Assembly: GCA_946538615.1 (NCBI GenBank)
Contig: CAMNGW010000002.1
Span: forward strand, 1 to 58,950
DNA: 58,950 nucleotides
Reading direction: 5' to 3'
Source of the DNA: an uncultured Clostridia bacterium
Lineage (GTDB): Bacteria > Bacillota > Clostridia > Christensenellales > Aristaeellaceae
Shown: positions 39,559-48,314 of the stretch, piece by piece
Numbering within the stretch: the first letter of the stretch is position 1
Layout of the letters: the number at the start of each line of letters is the position of its first letter
Position numbers and translations under genes: made by a program
Notes under the pieces: generated by a model
Told to the model about the DNA's origin: nothing
Seen by the model: only the letters and a program-made list of their open reading frames with translations
Database searches by the model: none

Positions 39559-40485
39559 TTGCATGATATCTGGAACCCCTGGCACGGCTGCAGGAAATGC
39601 AGCGAGGGGTGTGAAAATTGTTATATGTACTTTCTTGACGGTCTGCGCGGCAGGAACGGCTCCGAGATTTACAGGACAGGGGCCGGTTTCCGCTATCCCC
39701 TGTCAAAGGAGCGCAGCGGCGCTTATAAAGTCAAAAGCGGAGAAACCCTGCGGGTGTGCATGACCTCGGATTTCTTCCTGGAGGATGCGGATCCCTGGCG
39801 CGCAGAAGCCTGGGACATTATGTACCAGCGGCCCGATGTGAAGTTTTTCCTTCTCACCAAGCGTCCCGGGCGTGTCGCCGAATGTCTCCCGCCCGACTGG
39901 GGCGATGGCTGGGAAAACATCTCACTCAATGTGACATGCGAGAACCAGACCCGGGCAGACGAACGCGTTCCGGTTCTGCTGGACCTTCCCTTTCGCCATA
40001 AAGGCGTTATGTGTGCCCCCTTGATTGGCCCGGTCAGCCTTGCGGACTATCTACGGTCAGGACAGATTGAACAGGTGCTCTGCGATGGGGAAAACTATGG
40101 CGGCGCCCGCCCCTGTCATTTTGACTGGGTAAAACATCTTCGCGATGAATGCTTTGCTCAGCAGGTCACCTTTGTCTTCTGCAGCACCGGAAGGCGCTTT
40201 GTCAAGGACGGCAGGCTGTACTGCATTGAAGACGGGGCGGTCCAGAGCCAGCAGGCGGCCCTGTCCGGCATGAGCTTTCAGGGCAAACCCGCCGTTTACC
40301 ATCTCCACGATACCTGGGGCAATCCACTTGCGGACAATGAGCTGTACCATCCCAGCTACATAGCGCGCTGCCAGAAGTGCGGCATGAAACTGATCTGCAA
40401 TGGCTGTTCGGATTGCGGCCGGTGCACAGCCTCCGGAAAGAAACATGTGCCAGCGTACCTGGCCGATGAACATGATAAATCATAA
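39559..40485 (+). CDS. DUF5131 / phage Gp37-Gp68-family protein with Cx3Cx2C cluster motif
   Basis: IWNPWHGCRKCSEGCENCYMYFLDG; MTSDFFLEDADPWRAEAWDIM; C-terminal Cys-rich RCQKCGMKLICNGCSDCGRC; TTG start with AAGGAG. Confidence 0.82.
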   Translation: MHDIWNPWHGCRKCSEGCENCYMYFLDGLRGRNGSEIYRTGAGFRYPLSKERSGAYKVKSGETLRVCMTSDFFLEDADPWRAEAWDIMYQRPDVKFFLLTKRPGRVAECLPPDWGDGWENISLNVTCENQTRADERVPVLLDLPFRHKGVMCAPLIGPVSLADYLRSGQIEQVLCDGENYGGARPCHFDWVKHLRDECFAQQVTFVFCSTGRRFVKDGRLYCIEDGAVQSQQAALSGMSFQGKPAVYHLHDTWGNPLADNELYHPSYIARCQKCGMKLICNGCSDCGRCTASGKKHVPAYLADEHDKS

Positions 40486-40578
40486 AAACGCCTGACGGGA
40501 CGAATTAAAATGCTCAGGCAACCTTCAGCTCATTTACCCAGGCACCTGAAACCGTGTGTTTTTAAAGGAGATTATATT

Positions 40579-40761
40579 ATGAATGAAAAAGAACTGATCC
40601 TTGATGCCATGAAAAAAGCCGGTGAGCCCCTCAATGCAGGAAAAGTGGCCGAACTGACCGGACTTGACCGCAAGGTTGTGGACAAGGCATTTGCCGAGCT
40701 GAAAAAGGACGGCAGCATTGTCTCTCCCGTGCGCTGCAAATGGGAACCCGCAAACAAGTAA
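40579..40761 (+). CDS. Small winged-helix/HTH protein (60 aa)
   Basis: MNEKELILDAMKKAGEPLNAGKVAELTGLDRKVVDKAFAELKKDGSIVSPVRCKWEPANK; AAAGGAG upstream. Confidence 0.75.
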   Translation: MNEKELILDAMKKAGEPLNAGKVAELTGLDRKVVDKAFAELKKDGSIVSPVRCKWEPANK

Positions 40762-40766
40762 ATAAC

Positions 40767-40794
40767 TGGCCGGCATCTTCCTGGATGCCGGCCA
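40767..40794 (+). other. Intercistronic stem-loop
   Basis: TGGCCGGCATC-TTCCTG-GATGCCGGCCA perfect 11-bp stem. Confidence 0.7.
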
Positions 40795-40818
40795 TCAATC
40801 ATCTGAAAGGAAAATAAA

Positions 40819-41181
40819 ATGATACAGGTTGCATATGCTTCAAAAACAGGTCATGTGGAGAAGGTGGTTCAGACCCTCGGCCTGACAAATGCGCTGAAGA
40901 TCGTGGACGGCACGGAGCAGCTTGATGGAGATTACGTGATTTTTACCTATACCACAGGCAATGGGAAGACCCCCAAACAGGTCGAAACGTTCCTGGCTTC
41001 CCATCCGGGCGTTAAAGCCGTGGTGGGCAGCGGCAGCAGAGCCAAAAGCCATATCGAGACCTTTAATTTCGCCGCTGAAAACATCAGCAAAGCTTACAAT
41101 GTCCCGGTCATCGCCAGACTGGATGGCACCGGTACCTCGGAAGATATGACAAACATCCTCAATGCACTTGAAAAAATGTGA
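40819..41181 (+). CDS. NrdI-like flavodoxin
   Basis: 120 aa; QVAYASKTGHVEKVVQTLG FMN-phosphate loop, FTYTTGNGKTPKQVETFL, VVGSGSRAKSHIETF. Confidence 0.72.
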   Translation: MIQVAYASKTGHVEKVVQTLGLTNALKIVDGTEQLDGDYVIFTYTTGNGKTPKQVETFLASHPGVKAVVGSGSRAKSHIETFNFAAENISKAYNVPVIARLDGTGTSEDMTNILNALEKM

Positions 41182-41193
41182 GCGGAGGTAGTC

Positions 41194-41664
41194 ATGGAAG
41201 ACACACAGACTGCCCGAAATTATGACAGCCTTTATCTGGAGAACCAGCTTTGCTTTCCGCTCTATGCCTGCGCAAAGGAAGTTGTACTGCTGTACAGAAA
41301 GCCGCTTGAACCTCTGAGCCTTACCTATACACAGTATGTGGTCATGATGGTTCTCTGGGAATATGGTGGAATGACCGAAAGTGAACTGGGACAGAAAGTG
41401 CACCTTGACTCCGGGACACTTGCCCCTCTTCTGAAAAGGCTCGACAGACAGGGATATGTCCGCAGGTCCCGGCCACTTGATGACGAACGTGCGCTTTTTG
41501 TGTCCCTGACAGAAGAAGGAGAGAATCTGAAAAAGACTGCTCTGTCCGTACCCTGTGCCATGACAGACTGTCTCCGTCTCCAGCCCCATGAGCTTATCCA
41601 GCTGAAAGGACTTCTGGATAAAGCTTTAAGGAACATGGCACAGGCACCTGGCCCCATCCTTTGA
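41194..41664 (+). CDS. MarR-family regulator, OhrR-like
   Basis: YLENQLCFPLYACAKEVVLLYRKPLEPLSLTYTQYVVMMVLWE with the conserved N-terminal Cys; VHLDSGTLAPLLKRLDRQGYVRRSRPLDDERALFVSLTEEG. Confidence 0.88.
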   Translation: MEDTQTARNYDSLYLENQLCFPLYACAKEVVLLYRKPLEPLSLTYTQYVVMMVLWEYGGMTESELGQKVHLDSGTLAPLLKRLDRQGYVRRSRPLDDERALFVSLTEEGENLKKTALSVPCAMTDCLRLQPHELIQLKGLLDKALRNMAQAPGPIL

Positions 41665-41763
41665 AAAAGAATCCGTACGCTGAGGCCCACACAACGGGGT
41701 CCGGATAAAATTTTCAGAGGGTATTGACCCGGCAGCTATCGCTGTTGCACAATGGAACCAGCA

Positions 41764-41780
41764 TCACACGCGATGTGATC
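41764..41780. promoter_or_regulatory. Palindromic operator candidate upstream of the MBL-rubredoxin gene
   Basis: ATCACA-CGCGA-TGTGAT. Confidence 0.45.
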
Positions 41781-41807
41781 AGCATCTGATTGCCGGGAGG
41801 CAAAACA

Positions 41808-42749
41808 ATGGTTATCAAAGCAGTACGTTTCCGGAAAGACGGTTTTTATGGACAGCCCATGGTATTCGGCGGTGAGGAAGGCCCTGACAAATTCGACCCT
41901 TCCATCCGTTACCGCGGCGCCATGACCAACTACCTGATTGACACCGGGGATGAAGTGATCCTGGTGGATACCGGTTTTCCTGCCGGAACGCCGGAAGAAG
42001 TGCCTGATGAAAAAAGCATAGGTTTTACCGGCAAGGATATCTGCAGCTATATGGAAGCTTTTGCCGCCCTTGACTATAAGCCTGAACAGGTGACAAAAAT
42101 TCTTCTTACCCATAAGCATTCGGATCATTCCGGCGAGCTCCGTTCCTTCCCCAATGCCAAAATTTATGTCAATGAAGATGAGCTTGACGCTGCTGAACTG
42201 CAGGGGATTCCCGGAATCGTTCCTGTTCAGTTTACAGACGGGGCTTACTACAATTTCCCCGCCTGCCAGAAGATCCGCGACGGGATCTATTTCATCAAGG
42301 CCAAAGGGCACACCCATGGCAACAGCATTGTCATTTGCGAACTTGATGGCCTTTTCTACATGATCCATGGCGATATCACTTACACGGATGAGGCCCTTTA
42401 CGCCAACAAACTCTCCACGGTCTTTGAGGACCTTCCTGCCGCAAGGGAAACACTGGACCGGGTCCGTGAATTTATCCGCAACCATCCAACAGTTTATGTT
42501 TCCACACACTGCGCACGCGGACCTGAGAACCTTGAAGCAAAGGCTGTCATTGATCTGGACAATCCGCCTGCACCGGACACCGTGGAAGTCGATTTTTCCG
42601 GAAGCACCGGTACCGGAAAATATGTCTGTTCCATCTGCGGCTATGTCTATGACCCTGAAGAGCACGACGGCGTCGCCTTTGAGGACCTCCCTGATGACTG
42701 GAGATGCCCCCGTTGCAGGCAGCCGAAAGAAAAGTTCAACAAAGCGTAA
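41808..42749 (+). CDS. AHL-lactonase-like MBL-fold protein fused to a C-terminal rubredoxin
   Basis: [36 protein letters not shown]-terminus [40 protein letters not shown]. Confidence 0.9.
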   Translation: MVIKAVRFRKDGFYGQPMVFGGEEGPDKFDPSIRYRGAMTNYLIDTGDEVILVDTGFPAGTPEEVPDEKSIGFTGKDICSYMEAFAALDYKPEQVTKILLTHKHSDHSGELRSFPNAKIYVNEDELDAAELQGIPGIVPVQFTDGAYYNFPACQKIRDGIYFIKAKGHTHGNSIVICELDGLFYMIHGDITYTDEALYANKLSTVFEDLPAARETLDRVREFIRNHPTVYVSTHCARGPENLEAKAVIDLDNPPAPDTVEVDFSGSTGTGKYVCSICGYVYDPEEHDGVAFEDLPDDWRCPRCRQPKEKFNKA

Positions 42750-42760
42750 GGAGACTGTTC

Positions 42761-43894
42761 ATGACAGCACAAGTGCCGGATGCGCAGAGTTTTGATATTC
42801 AGGCTTATATGACCCATGGCGTGGAACGCGTCGTTTCCGACGTGCTCCGTGCCACATTCAGGAACCCAAAGGAAAGCGCATATATGCTCCAGTTCGCTGC
42901 CGCCACCCGCACAGCGTCCAAAAAACGCAAAGAGGCTGAGCAGAAAGGTGATCATATTCCGCCTTTTCTGATCGCCAGCATCACCAGCCAATGCAACCTC
43001 CACTGTGCAGGGTGCTATTCCCGCTGCAACCATGCCACTGTGGACGCTGCCCCGGTCAGTCAGCTGACAGACCAGGAATGGCAGAACATCTTTGAAGAGG
43101 CCGATGAGCTGGGGATCAGCTTCATTCTGCTGGCTGGCGGTGAACCCATGCTCCGCCGGGACATCATTGAGGCAGCGGGTAAGCACCCGCATATCCTTTT
43201 TCCCGTCTTTACCAATGGCACCTTCATGGATGAGGCTTATTTTGCCCTTTTTGACAGGTGCCGCAACCTGGTGCCCGTGATGAGTATAGAGGGAGAAAAG
43301 GAAATCACGGATGCGCGCAGAGGGAAAGGCGTCTATGACCGTCTGATATCCAACATGGATGAGTTCCACCGCTGTGGCCTCATTTTTGGCGCATCTGTCA
43401 CAGTGACCACTGAAAATATCCGCGAAGTCTCCTCCCACAGCTTTCTGCAAAAGCTTTCGGACCGCGGCTGCAAAGCTGTTATCTTTGTGGAGTTCGTACC
43501 GGTTACAGAAGAAAGTAAGCACCTGGCCCCCGGGGACGATGACCGCGGGTACCTCCGCGGAGAAATTGATCGTCTCCGCCAGGAACATCCGGAGATGGTA
43601 TACATTTCCTTCCCCGGTGATGAAAAAAGCTCCGGCGGCTGTGTCGCGGCAGGCCGGGGATTCTTCCATATCAATTCACATGGCGGTGCTGAGCCGTGTC
43701 CCTTCTCACCCTATTCGGATGTCAATGTCCGGGACACTTCCCTCCGGGAAGCTCTGAAGTCTCCCCTGTTCCTGGCCCTCCAGGCAGGTGATATCCTCAA
43801 AGAGGACCATCCGGGCGGCTGTGTACTGCACGAAAAGCGTGAGCAGGTGGAACAGATCCTGTTTTCTGGACAGAACGACAGCCCCGCCCATTGA
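42761..43894 (+). CDS. Radical SAM protein
   Basis: ASITSQCNLHCAGCYSRC (Cx3Cx2C), LAGGEPMLRRDIIE; C-terminal GGCVAAGRGFFHINSHGGAEPCPFSPYSDVNV. Confidence 0.92.
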   Translation: MTAQVPDAQSFDIQAYMTHGVERVVSDVLRATFRNPKESAYMLQFAAATRTASKKRKEAEQKGDHIPPFLIASITSQCNLHCAGCYSRCNHATVDAAPVSQLTDQEWQNIFEEADELGISFILLAGGEPMLRRDIIEAAGKHPHILFPVFTNGTFMDEAYFALFDRCRNLVPVMSIEGEKEITDARRGKGVYDRLISNMDEFHRCGLIFGASVTVTTENIREVSSHSFLQKLSDRGCKAVIFVEFVPVTEESKHLAPGDDDRGYLRGEIDRLRQEHPEMVYISFPGDEKSSGGCVAAGRGFFHINSHGGAEPCPFSPYSDVNVRDTSLREALKSPLFLALQAGDILKEDHPGGCVLHEKREQVEQILFSGQNDSPAH

Positions 43895-43911
43895 AAAAGG
43901 AGATATGTGTT

Positions 43912-44070
43912 ATGTCCACTGCAACTGTCATTCTGATTATTGTCCTCGTCCTTCTGGCCTGCTGCTGTTTTACGCACCGCCGGGTAATCCGGGCACTGCT
44001 GCGGCATGAGCCCATGCCCAAAGCACCCAGGTGGCATGTCTGGGTAAAAAAGGAGAACAGGAGAAGCTGA
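43912..44070 (+). CDS. 52-aa single-TM protein (not in the supplied ORF track)
   Basis: AAAAAGGAGATATGTGTT-ATG; MSTATVILIIVLVLLACCCFTHRRVIRALLRHEPMPKAPRWHVWVKKENRRS*. Confidence 0.65.
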   Translation: MSTATVILIIVLVLLACCCFTHRRVIRALLRHEPMPKAPRWHVWVKKENRRS

Positions 44071-44330
44071 ATGCTGACCCGGGGACAGATGGGCACCGCA
44101 GCGGCACCGTCCGCGTAAAAAGATCAGTCCCCTCCCTCAAAGGGCACAGGCTCCAACATACTTGCCCCATCATGGGCAAAGCCGGCTGTCTGAAGGCACC
44201 GGCATTCCGCTGTCTGTCGGGACCGGCTGTCTCCGGTATGCTGTAAACCGTCCTGTGCGATGAACAGCGGTCCTGACAGCATAAGACGTACTACGCAACA
44301 TACATACTGCCACAGATAAGGATGGTCTTC

Positions 44331-44972
44331 ATGAGTAAAAAGATTGTCGCAGTCAACGCAGGCCCAAGAAAGGGCTGGAACACCGATACTCTGATCACCG
44401 AAGCACTCCGCGGCGCTGAATCTGCTGGTGCCACGGTACAGAAGTTTGACCTTTTCAGGCTTGAAAGATACACCGGCTGCATTTCCTGCTTTGGATGCAA
44501 AAAGGAAAAGAATAAGGGCCGCTGCATATGCCGTGACGGTCTCACGCCGGTCCTGGATGCCATCCGGGAATCCGATGGCCTGATTATAGGCTCTCCGAAT
44601 TATCTCAGTGAGATGACGGCATCCTTCCGCGCGCTCTATGAACGTCTCATTTTTCAGAATTTGACCTATAATCTCCAGACACCCTGCTGTAACCAGCACC
44701 CTGTCCCCGTACTGCTGATCATGACCAGCAACGCGGACGATACCGCTTATCTGCAGCTTGTACAGAATTATCAGCGTACACTGGACCGTTTTGTAGGCCC
44801 TACCAAAATTCTGATCAGTGGAAACACCCTTCAGCTGAAAGATTACAGCAAAACCGACTGGCCCTGGAGCATGTTCAATCCTGAAGAAAAACAGCACAGG
44901 CACGACACCGTATTCCCCGAAGAATGCAAAACAGCCTTCCGGATGGGTGCAGGGCTCGCAGCAGCCACGTAA
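44331..44972 (+). CDS. NADPH-dependent FMN reductase / flavodoxin-family protein
   Basis: VNAGPRKGWNTDTLITEALRGAE, GCISCFGCKKE, LIIGSPNYLSEMTASFRALYERL. Confidence 0.88.
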   Translation: MSKKIVAVNAGPRKGWNTDTLITEALRGAESAGATVQKFDLFRLERYTGCISCFGCKKEKNKGRCICRDGLTPVLDAIRESDGLIIGSPNYLSEMTASFRALYERLIFQNLTYNLQTPCCNQHPVPVLLIMTSNADDTAYLQLVQNYQRTLDRFVGPTKILISGNTLQLKDYSKTDWPWSMFNPEEKQHRHDTVFPEECKTAFRMGAGLAAAT

Positions 44973-44977
44973 AGCGT

Positions 44978-45006
44978 ACAGCAGCAGATTCTCTGCTGCT
45001 GTTTTT
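44978..45006 (+). terminator. Intrinsic terminator
   Basis: ACAGCAGCAGA-TTC-TCTGCTGCTGT-TTTT. Confidence 0.8.
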
Positions 45007-45238
45007 GGTATATAAGGTGTGCCCTTCCCACATGTGTCCCGGCGGCGGATGGACACTTCCATTTTTTCTGGCATAAGGACCGCGCCGTATCTGGTCCATT
45101 GATCTGAAATGCCAGTACTCACCTGTATCCCTTCCGTTTTTCCTTCAGTCACCGTCCATTAGCCGGCTTGTACTTTCCTGCGGACTGTAATAGAATCATA
45201 CAATGACCTCTGAATTCAACTGGAAAGGATATTCATGT

Positions 45239-46924
45239 ATGACAGATTTCCGTGAAATGCCCTATGAACGCCCCGATATGCAGAAGATCCGGGATGCCTA
45301 TGAAAAAGCAACAGAAGATCTGAAGCATGCACCATCCTATGCTGAGGCCAGAACTGTTTTTTTTGACCTGCAGAATGTGCAGATTCAGCTGAGCACAATG
45401 ATGTCACTGTGTTCCGTGAGGAACACCACGGACCTGACAGACCCGTATTATGATGCTGAAATCAGATGGCTCCGCAAAGAAAGCGCTGAGCTTCTGCCCT
45501 TGCGCAAACGCTACAATGAAGCCCTGTCGCACCACGTTTTCCGCAAAGATTTTGAGCGCGAATTTGGTGCGCAGATGTTCCGCATGATTGACGCGGATCT
45601 GAGAACCTCCGATGACGCCATTGTCCCGGACCTGATCCGGGAGGGCGAAATTTGCCAGTCGTATCAGAAGGACAGCGCTGCTGTCACAGAGTTCCGGGGC
45701 AAAACCTGCAACTTCTACGGTCTGCTCAAGGCCATGGAAAGCACGGACCGCGAAGAGCGGAAGGAAGCCTACCATGCCTGGGCCGGATTGTATGCTCAGA
45801 TTGCCCCCAGGCTGGATGAAGAATATGATTCGCTTGTTCACTTGCGCACAGAGATGGCGCATAAGCTGGGTTTCGGTTCCTTCACAAACCTCGCCTATCT
45901 GAACCGCCGCAGATTTGACTATAACCAGAACGATGCAGCCGCCTTCCGCGCACAGATCCTTGAATCTGTCACACCCTTTGTCGCTCAGATCCGGGAAAAG
46001 CAGAGGGTGCACCTCGGCCTGGACAGGCTGTGCTATTATGACGAGGCGCTTCTCTATCCGGACGGGAACGCTGAGCCCATTGGCGATATGGAAACCCTGG
46101 TGGGCAAAGCACAGCAGATGTACCGTGAAATGAGCCCGGAGACCGCTGAATTTTTTGATTTCATGGTCCGCTACCACCTTTTCGACCTTGAAACCCGCCC
46201 CGGCAAACGGCTTGGGGGATATATGACAAGCTTCCCGGCCTACCAGGCTCCGTTCATCTTCAGCAATTTTAACGGGACCAGTGCCGATGTGGATGTCCTT
46301 ACCCATGAGGCGGGCCACGCTTTCCAGGGCTATCTGGCCATGAGGTCCATCCCCGTGCGCATGCTCAATGGCTCCACTTCGGAGATTAATGAGATTCACT
46401 CCATGAGCATGGAGCATTTCGCTTATCCATGGATGCAGTCTTTCTTTGGTGAGAATACGGAAAAATATATTACCTCCCATCTGATCGGAGCCATTTCCGT
46501 CCTTCCCTATATGGCCTGTGTCGATGAGTTCCAGCACGAAATGTATGCTGCACCGGACCTGACCGCCGCGCAGCGCAGGACCATCTGGCGCCATATTGAG
46601 CAAAAATATATGCCATGGCGGGATTATGATGGAGAAACCTTCCTGGAAGAAGGCGGTTTCTGGATGCAGAAACAGCACATTTTCCTCTATCCATTCTATT
46701 ACATCGATTATGCCCTTGCGCAAATGTGTGCTTTCCAGCTTTATGGGCGAATGAAAGAGGACCGTCTGGCCGCATGGAAGGATTACCTTTCACTGTGCCG
46801 TGCCGGTGGGACCCTGAGCTATTTTGAGCTCCTGGATACCGCTCACCTGCTCAATCCTTTCCATAAAGGTACCGTAGAGCAAAGTGTCGGCCACGTGATT
46901 TCCGAACTGCAGTCCCGTTACTGA
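45239..46924 (+). CDS. M3-family oligoendopeptidase
   Basis: LTHEAGHAFQGYLAMR HExxH; STSEINEIHSMSMEHFAYPWM; ATG 45239 with AAAGGAT. Confidence 0.93.
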   Translation: MTDFREMPYERPDMQKIRDAYEKATEDLKHAPSYAEARTVFFDLQNVQIQLSTMMSLCSVRNTTDLTDPYYDAEIRWLRKESAELLPLRKRYNEALSHHVFRKDFEREFGAQMFRMIDADLRTSDDAIVPDLIREGEICQSYQKDSAAVTEFRGKTCNFYGLLKAMESTDREERKEAYHAWAGLYAQIAPRLDEEYDSLVHLRTEMAHKLGFGSFTNLAYLNRRRFDYNQNDAAAFRAQILESVTPFVAQIREKQRVHLGLDRLCYYDEALLYPDGNAEPIGDMETLVGKAQQMYREMSPETAEFFDFMVRYHLFDLETRPGKRLGGYMTSFPAYQAPFIFSNFNGTSADVDVLTHEAGHAFQGYLAMRSIPVRMLNGSTSEINEIHSMSMEHFAYPWMQSFFGENTEKYITSHLIGAISVLPYMACVDEFQHEMYAAPDLTAAQRRTIWRHIEQKYMPWRDYDGETFLEEGGFWMQKQHIFLYPFYYIDYALAQMCAFQLYGRMKEDRLAAWKDYLSLCRAGGTLSYFELLDTAHLLNPFHKGTVEQSVGHVISELQSRY

Positions 46925-46962
46925 ACGTCCCCGCATCCATCTGTTTTCCTGGCTCCCAAAAG

Positions 46963-46986
46963 CCTCACCCTACGGTGAGGTTTTTT
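46963..46986 (+). terminator. Intrinsic terminator
   Basis: CCTCACC-CTAC-GGTGAGG-TTTTTT. Confidence 0.85.
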
Positions 46987-47254
46987 GCATTGATCTATTC
47001 TCCCATATTCTGTGCCACCTCAGACAGAATGGCGGTACACATCATTTACATCATTATAAAATGGCAACTTGATAAATTGATCATTTTGACTCTGTTCTGC
47101 ATTTCCGCTGCCATTTCACCGACCGGATCCCTCCGGCGACTTCAGGACCCTGCTTCTGTATCTTCCCCTCATCTTCCCGCTTTTCACCCGGAATACTGCA
47201 CATCCGTCTGTCCACCGGGTTTTATGCCAGTTTGTCATGACGGCCAGCTTTCTC

Positions 47255-47282
47255 TTGACAATCTGCAGCTGCGTTGTATAGT
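47255..47282 (+). promoter_or_regulatory. Sigma-70-type promoter
   Basis: TTGACA-N16-TATAGT. Confidence 0.7.
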
Positions 47283-47291
47283 TACAGCCAG

Positions 47292-47312
47292 ATACTCTAA
47301 AATATAGAGTAT
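47292..47312. promoter_or_regulatory. Palindromic operator candidate just downstream of the -10
   Basis: ATACTCTA-AAATA-TAGAGTAT. Confidence 0.7.
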
Positions 47313-47327
47313 GAGGAGGTAAAGCAT

Positions 47328-48020
47328 ATGAACAAATCAATCAGAGACCCCATGGAAGATATCTCCCTGATCCGGGAGATCCTGGAAAAAACAACTGAAG
47401 GCATGAAGAACATTGCCCCATGGATTATGGGCATGGGCCTTCTGTGGCTGGGATACGGTCTGTTTTCCGTGATTTGCAGGCTTATCATGCCCAGTCAGAC
47501 TATGGCGGCTGTCCAGACGGCTGTCGGATGGCTGTTCCACCTGGCCCTCGCCGTGGGCTTCGTGCTGTGTCAGGTCAGGCAAGTCAAAAGCCATCCCCAT
47601 TCCATCGCAAGGAAAATGATCGATCTCTGGGGCATCTGCATCGTCCTGTTCCTGGTTCTGACTTTTCTGTTCAGCTGCATCCTGCCTTTTTTCGGCAGGA
47701 CCATGGGAATGTCCTCATCTGTATATAATGAATTTCTCATAACATGCGGAACGATCAGAAGTTTCCTGTTTTTCCTTCTTCCCGTCCTTCCCCTTTTCAT
47801 CACTTCCGTTCTCCTGGAAAAACGTGGCACAGTCCTGGCCTGTCTTGTTCTGACCCTTATTGCCGCCGCTGTCCTCTCTTTCCATGTACTGATGATTTTC
47901 AGCAGGGACCTGGCTGTCTCAGGCACATGGATCGTATTCTGGAACGGAATGACCTGTCTGCTGGACCTGGTTCCCGGTGCCATGCTCCTGATTCTGGGAC
48001 ATCAGGTGAAAAGGAGTTGA
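47328..48020 (+). CDS. Multi-pass membrane protein
   Basis: 230 aa; about 6 hydrophobic segments; GAGGAGG upstream. Confidence 0.75.
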   Translation: MNKSIRDPMEDISLIREILEKTTEGMKNIAPWIMGMGLLWLGYGLFSVICRLIMPSQTMAAVQTAVGWLFHLALAVGFVLCQVRQVKSHPHSIARKMIDLWGICIVLFLVLTFLFSCILPFFGRTMGMSSSVYNEFLITCGTIRSFLFFLLPVLPLFITSVLLEKRGTVLACLVLTLIAAAVLSFHVLMIFSRDLAVSGTWIVFWNGMTCLLDLVPGAMLLILGHQVKRS

Positions 48021-48023
48021 ACC

Positions 48024-48314
48024 ATGGAACTGCACGAGATTCCTGTCGCCTTCCAGTCGCGTCTGCGCCTGGCTGTGGTAGCCGCACTGATGACAGGCCC
48101 TAAAGATTTCACTTACCTTTCCCATCTCACGCAAGCCACACCGGGAAACCTGGGAAAACAGCTTGAAGTACTTGGAAACGACTGTTTCGTGTCCTGCAGA
48201 AAGGAACTTCTCGGGAAGCGGCCCCGTACGATTTATCAGCTGACAGATGAAGGACGTGAACTCTTCCTGGCCTATATCCGTATGCTCGAAAAAATAGCAG
48301 GAGACCAGCTATGA
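48024..48314 (+). CDS. Winged-helix transcriptional regulator
   Basis: 96 aa; FQSRLRLAVVAALMTGPKDFTYLSHLTQATPGNLGKQLEVLGND...TIYQLTDEGRELF. Confidence 0.85.
   Translation: MELHEIPVAFQSRLRLAVVAALMTGPKDFTYLSHLTQATPGNLGKQLEVLGNDCFVSCRKELLGKRPRTIYQLTDEGRELFLAYIRMLEKIAGDQL

Noticed and set aside
41736-42665. 309-aa minus-strand ORF
   Set aside because: Antisense to the MBL-rubredoxin gene, which has complete metal-ligand motifs
45404-46723. 439-aa minus-strand ORF
   Set aside because: Antisense to the M3 peptidase; no recognisable domain
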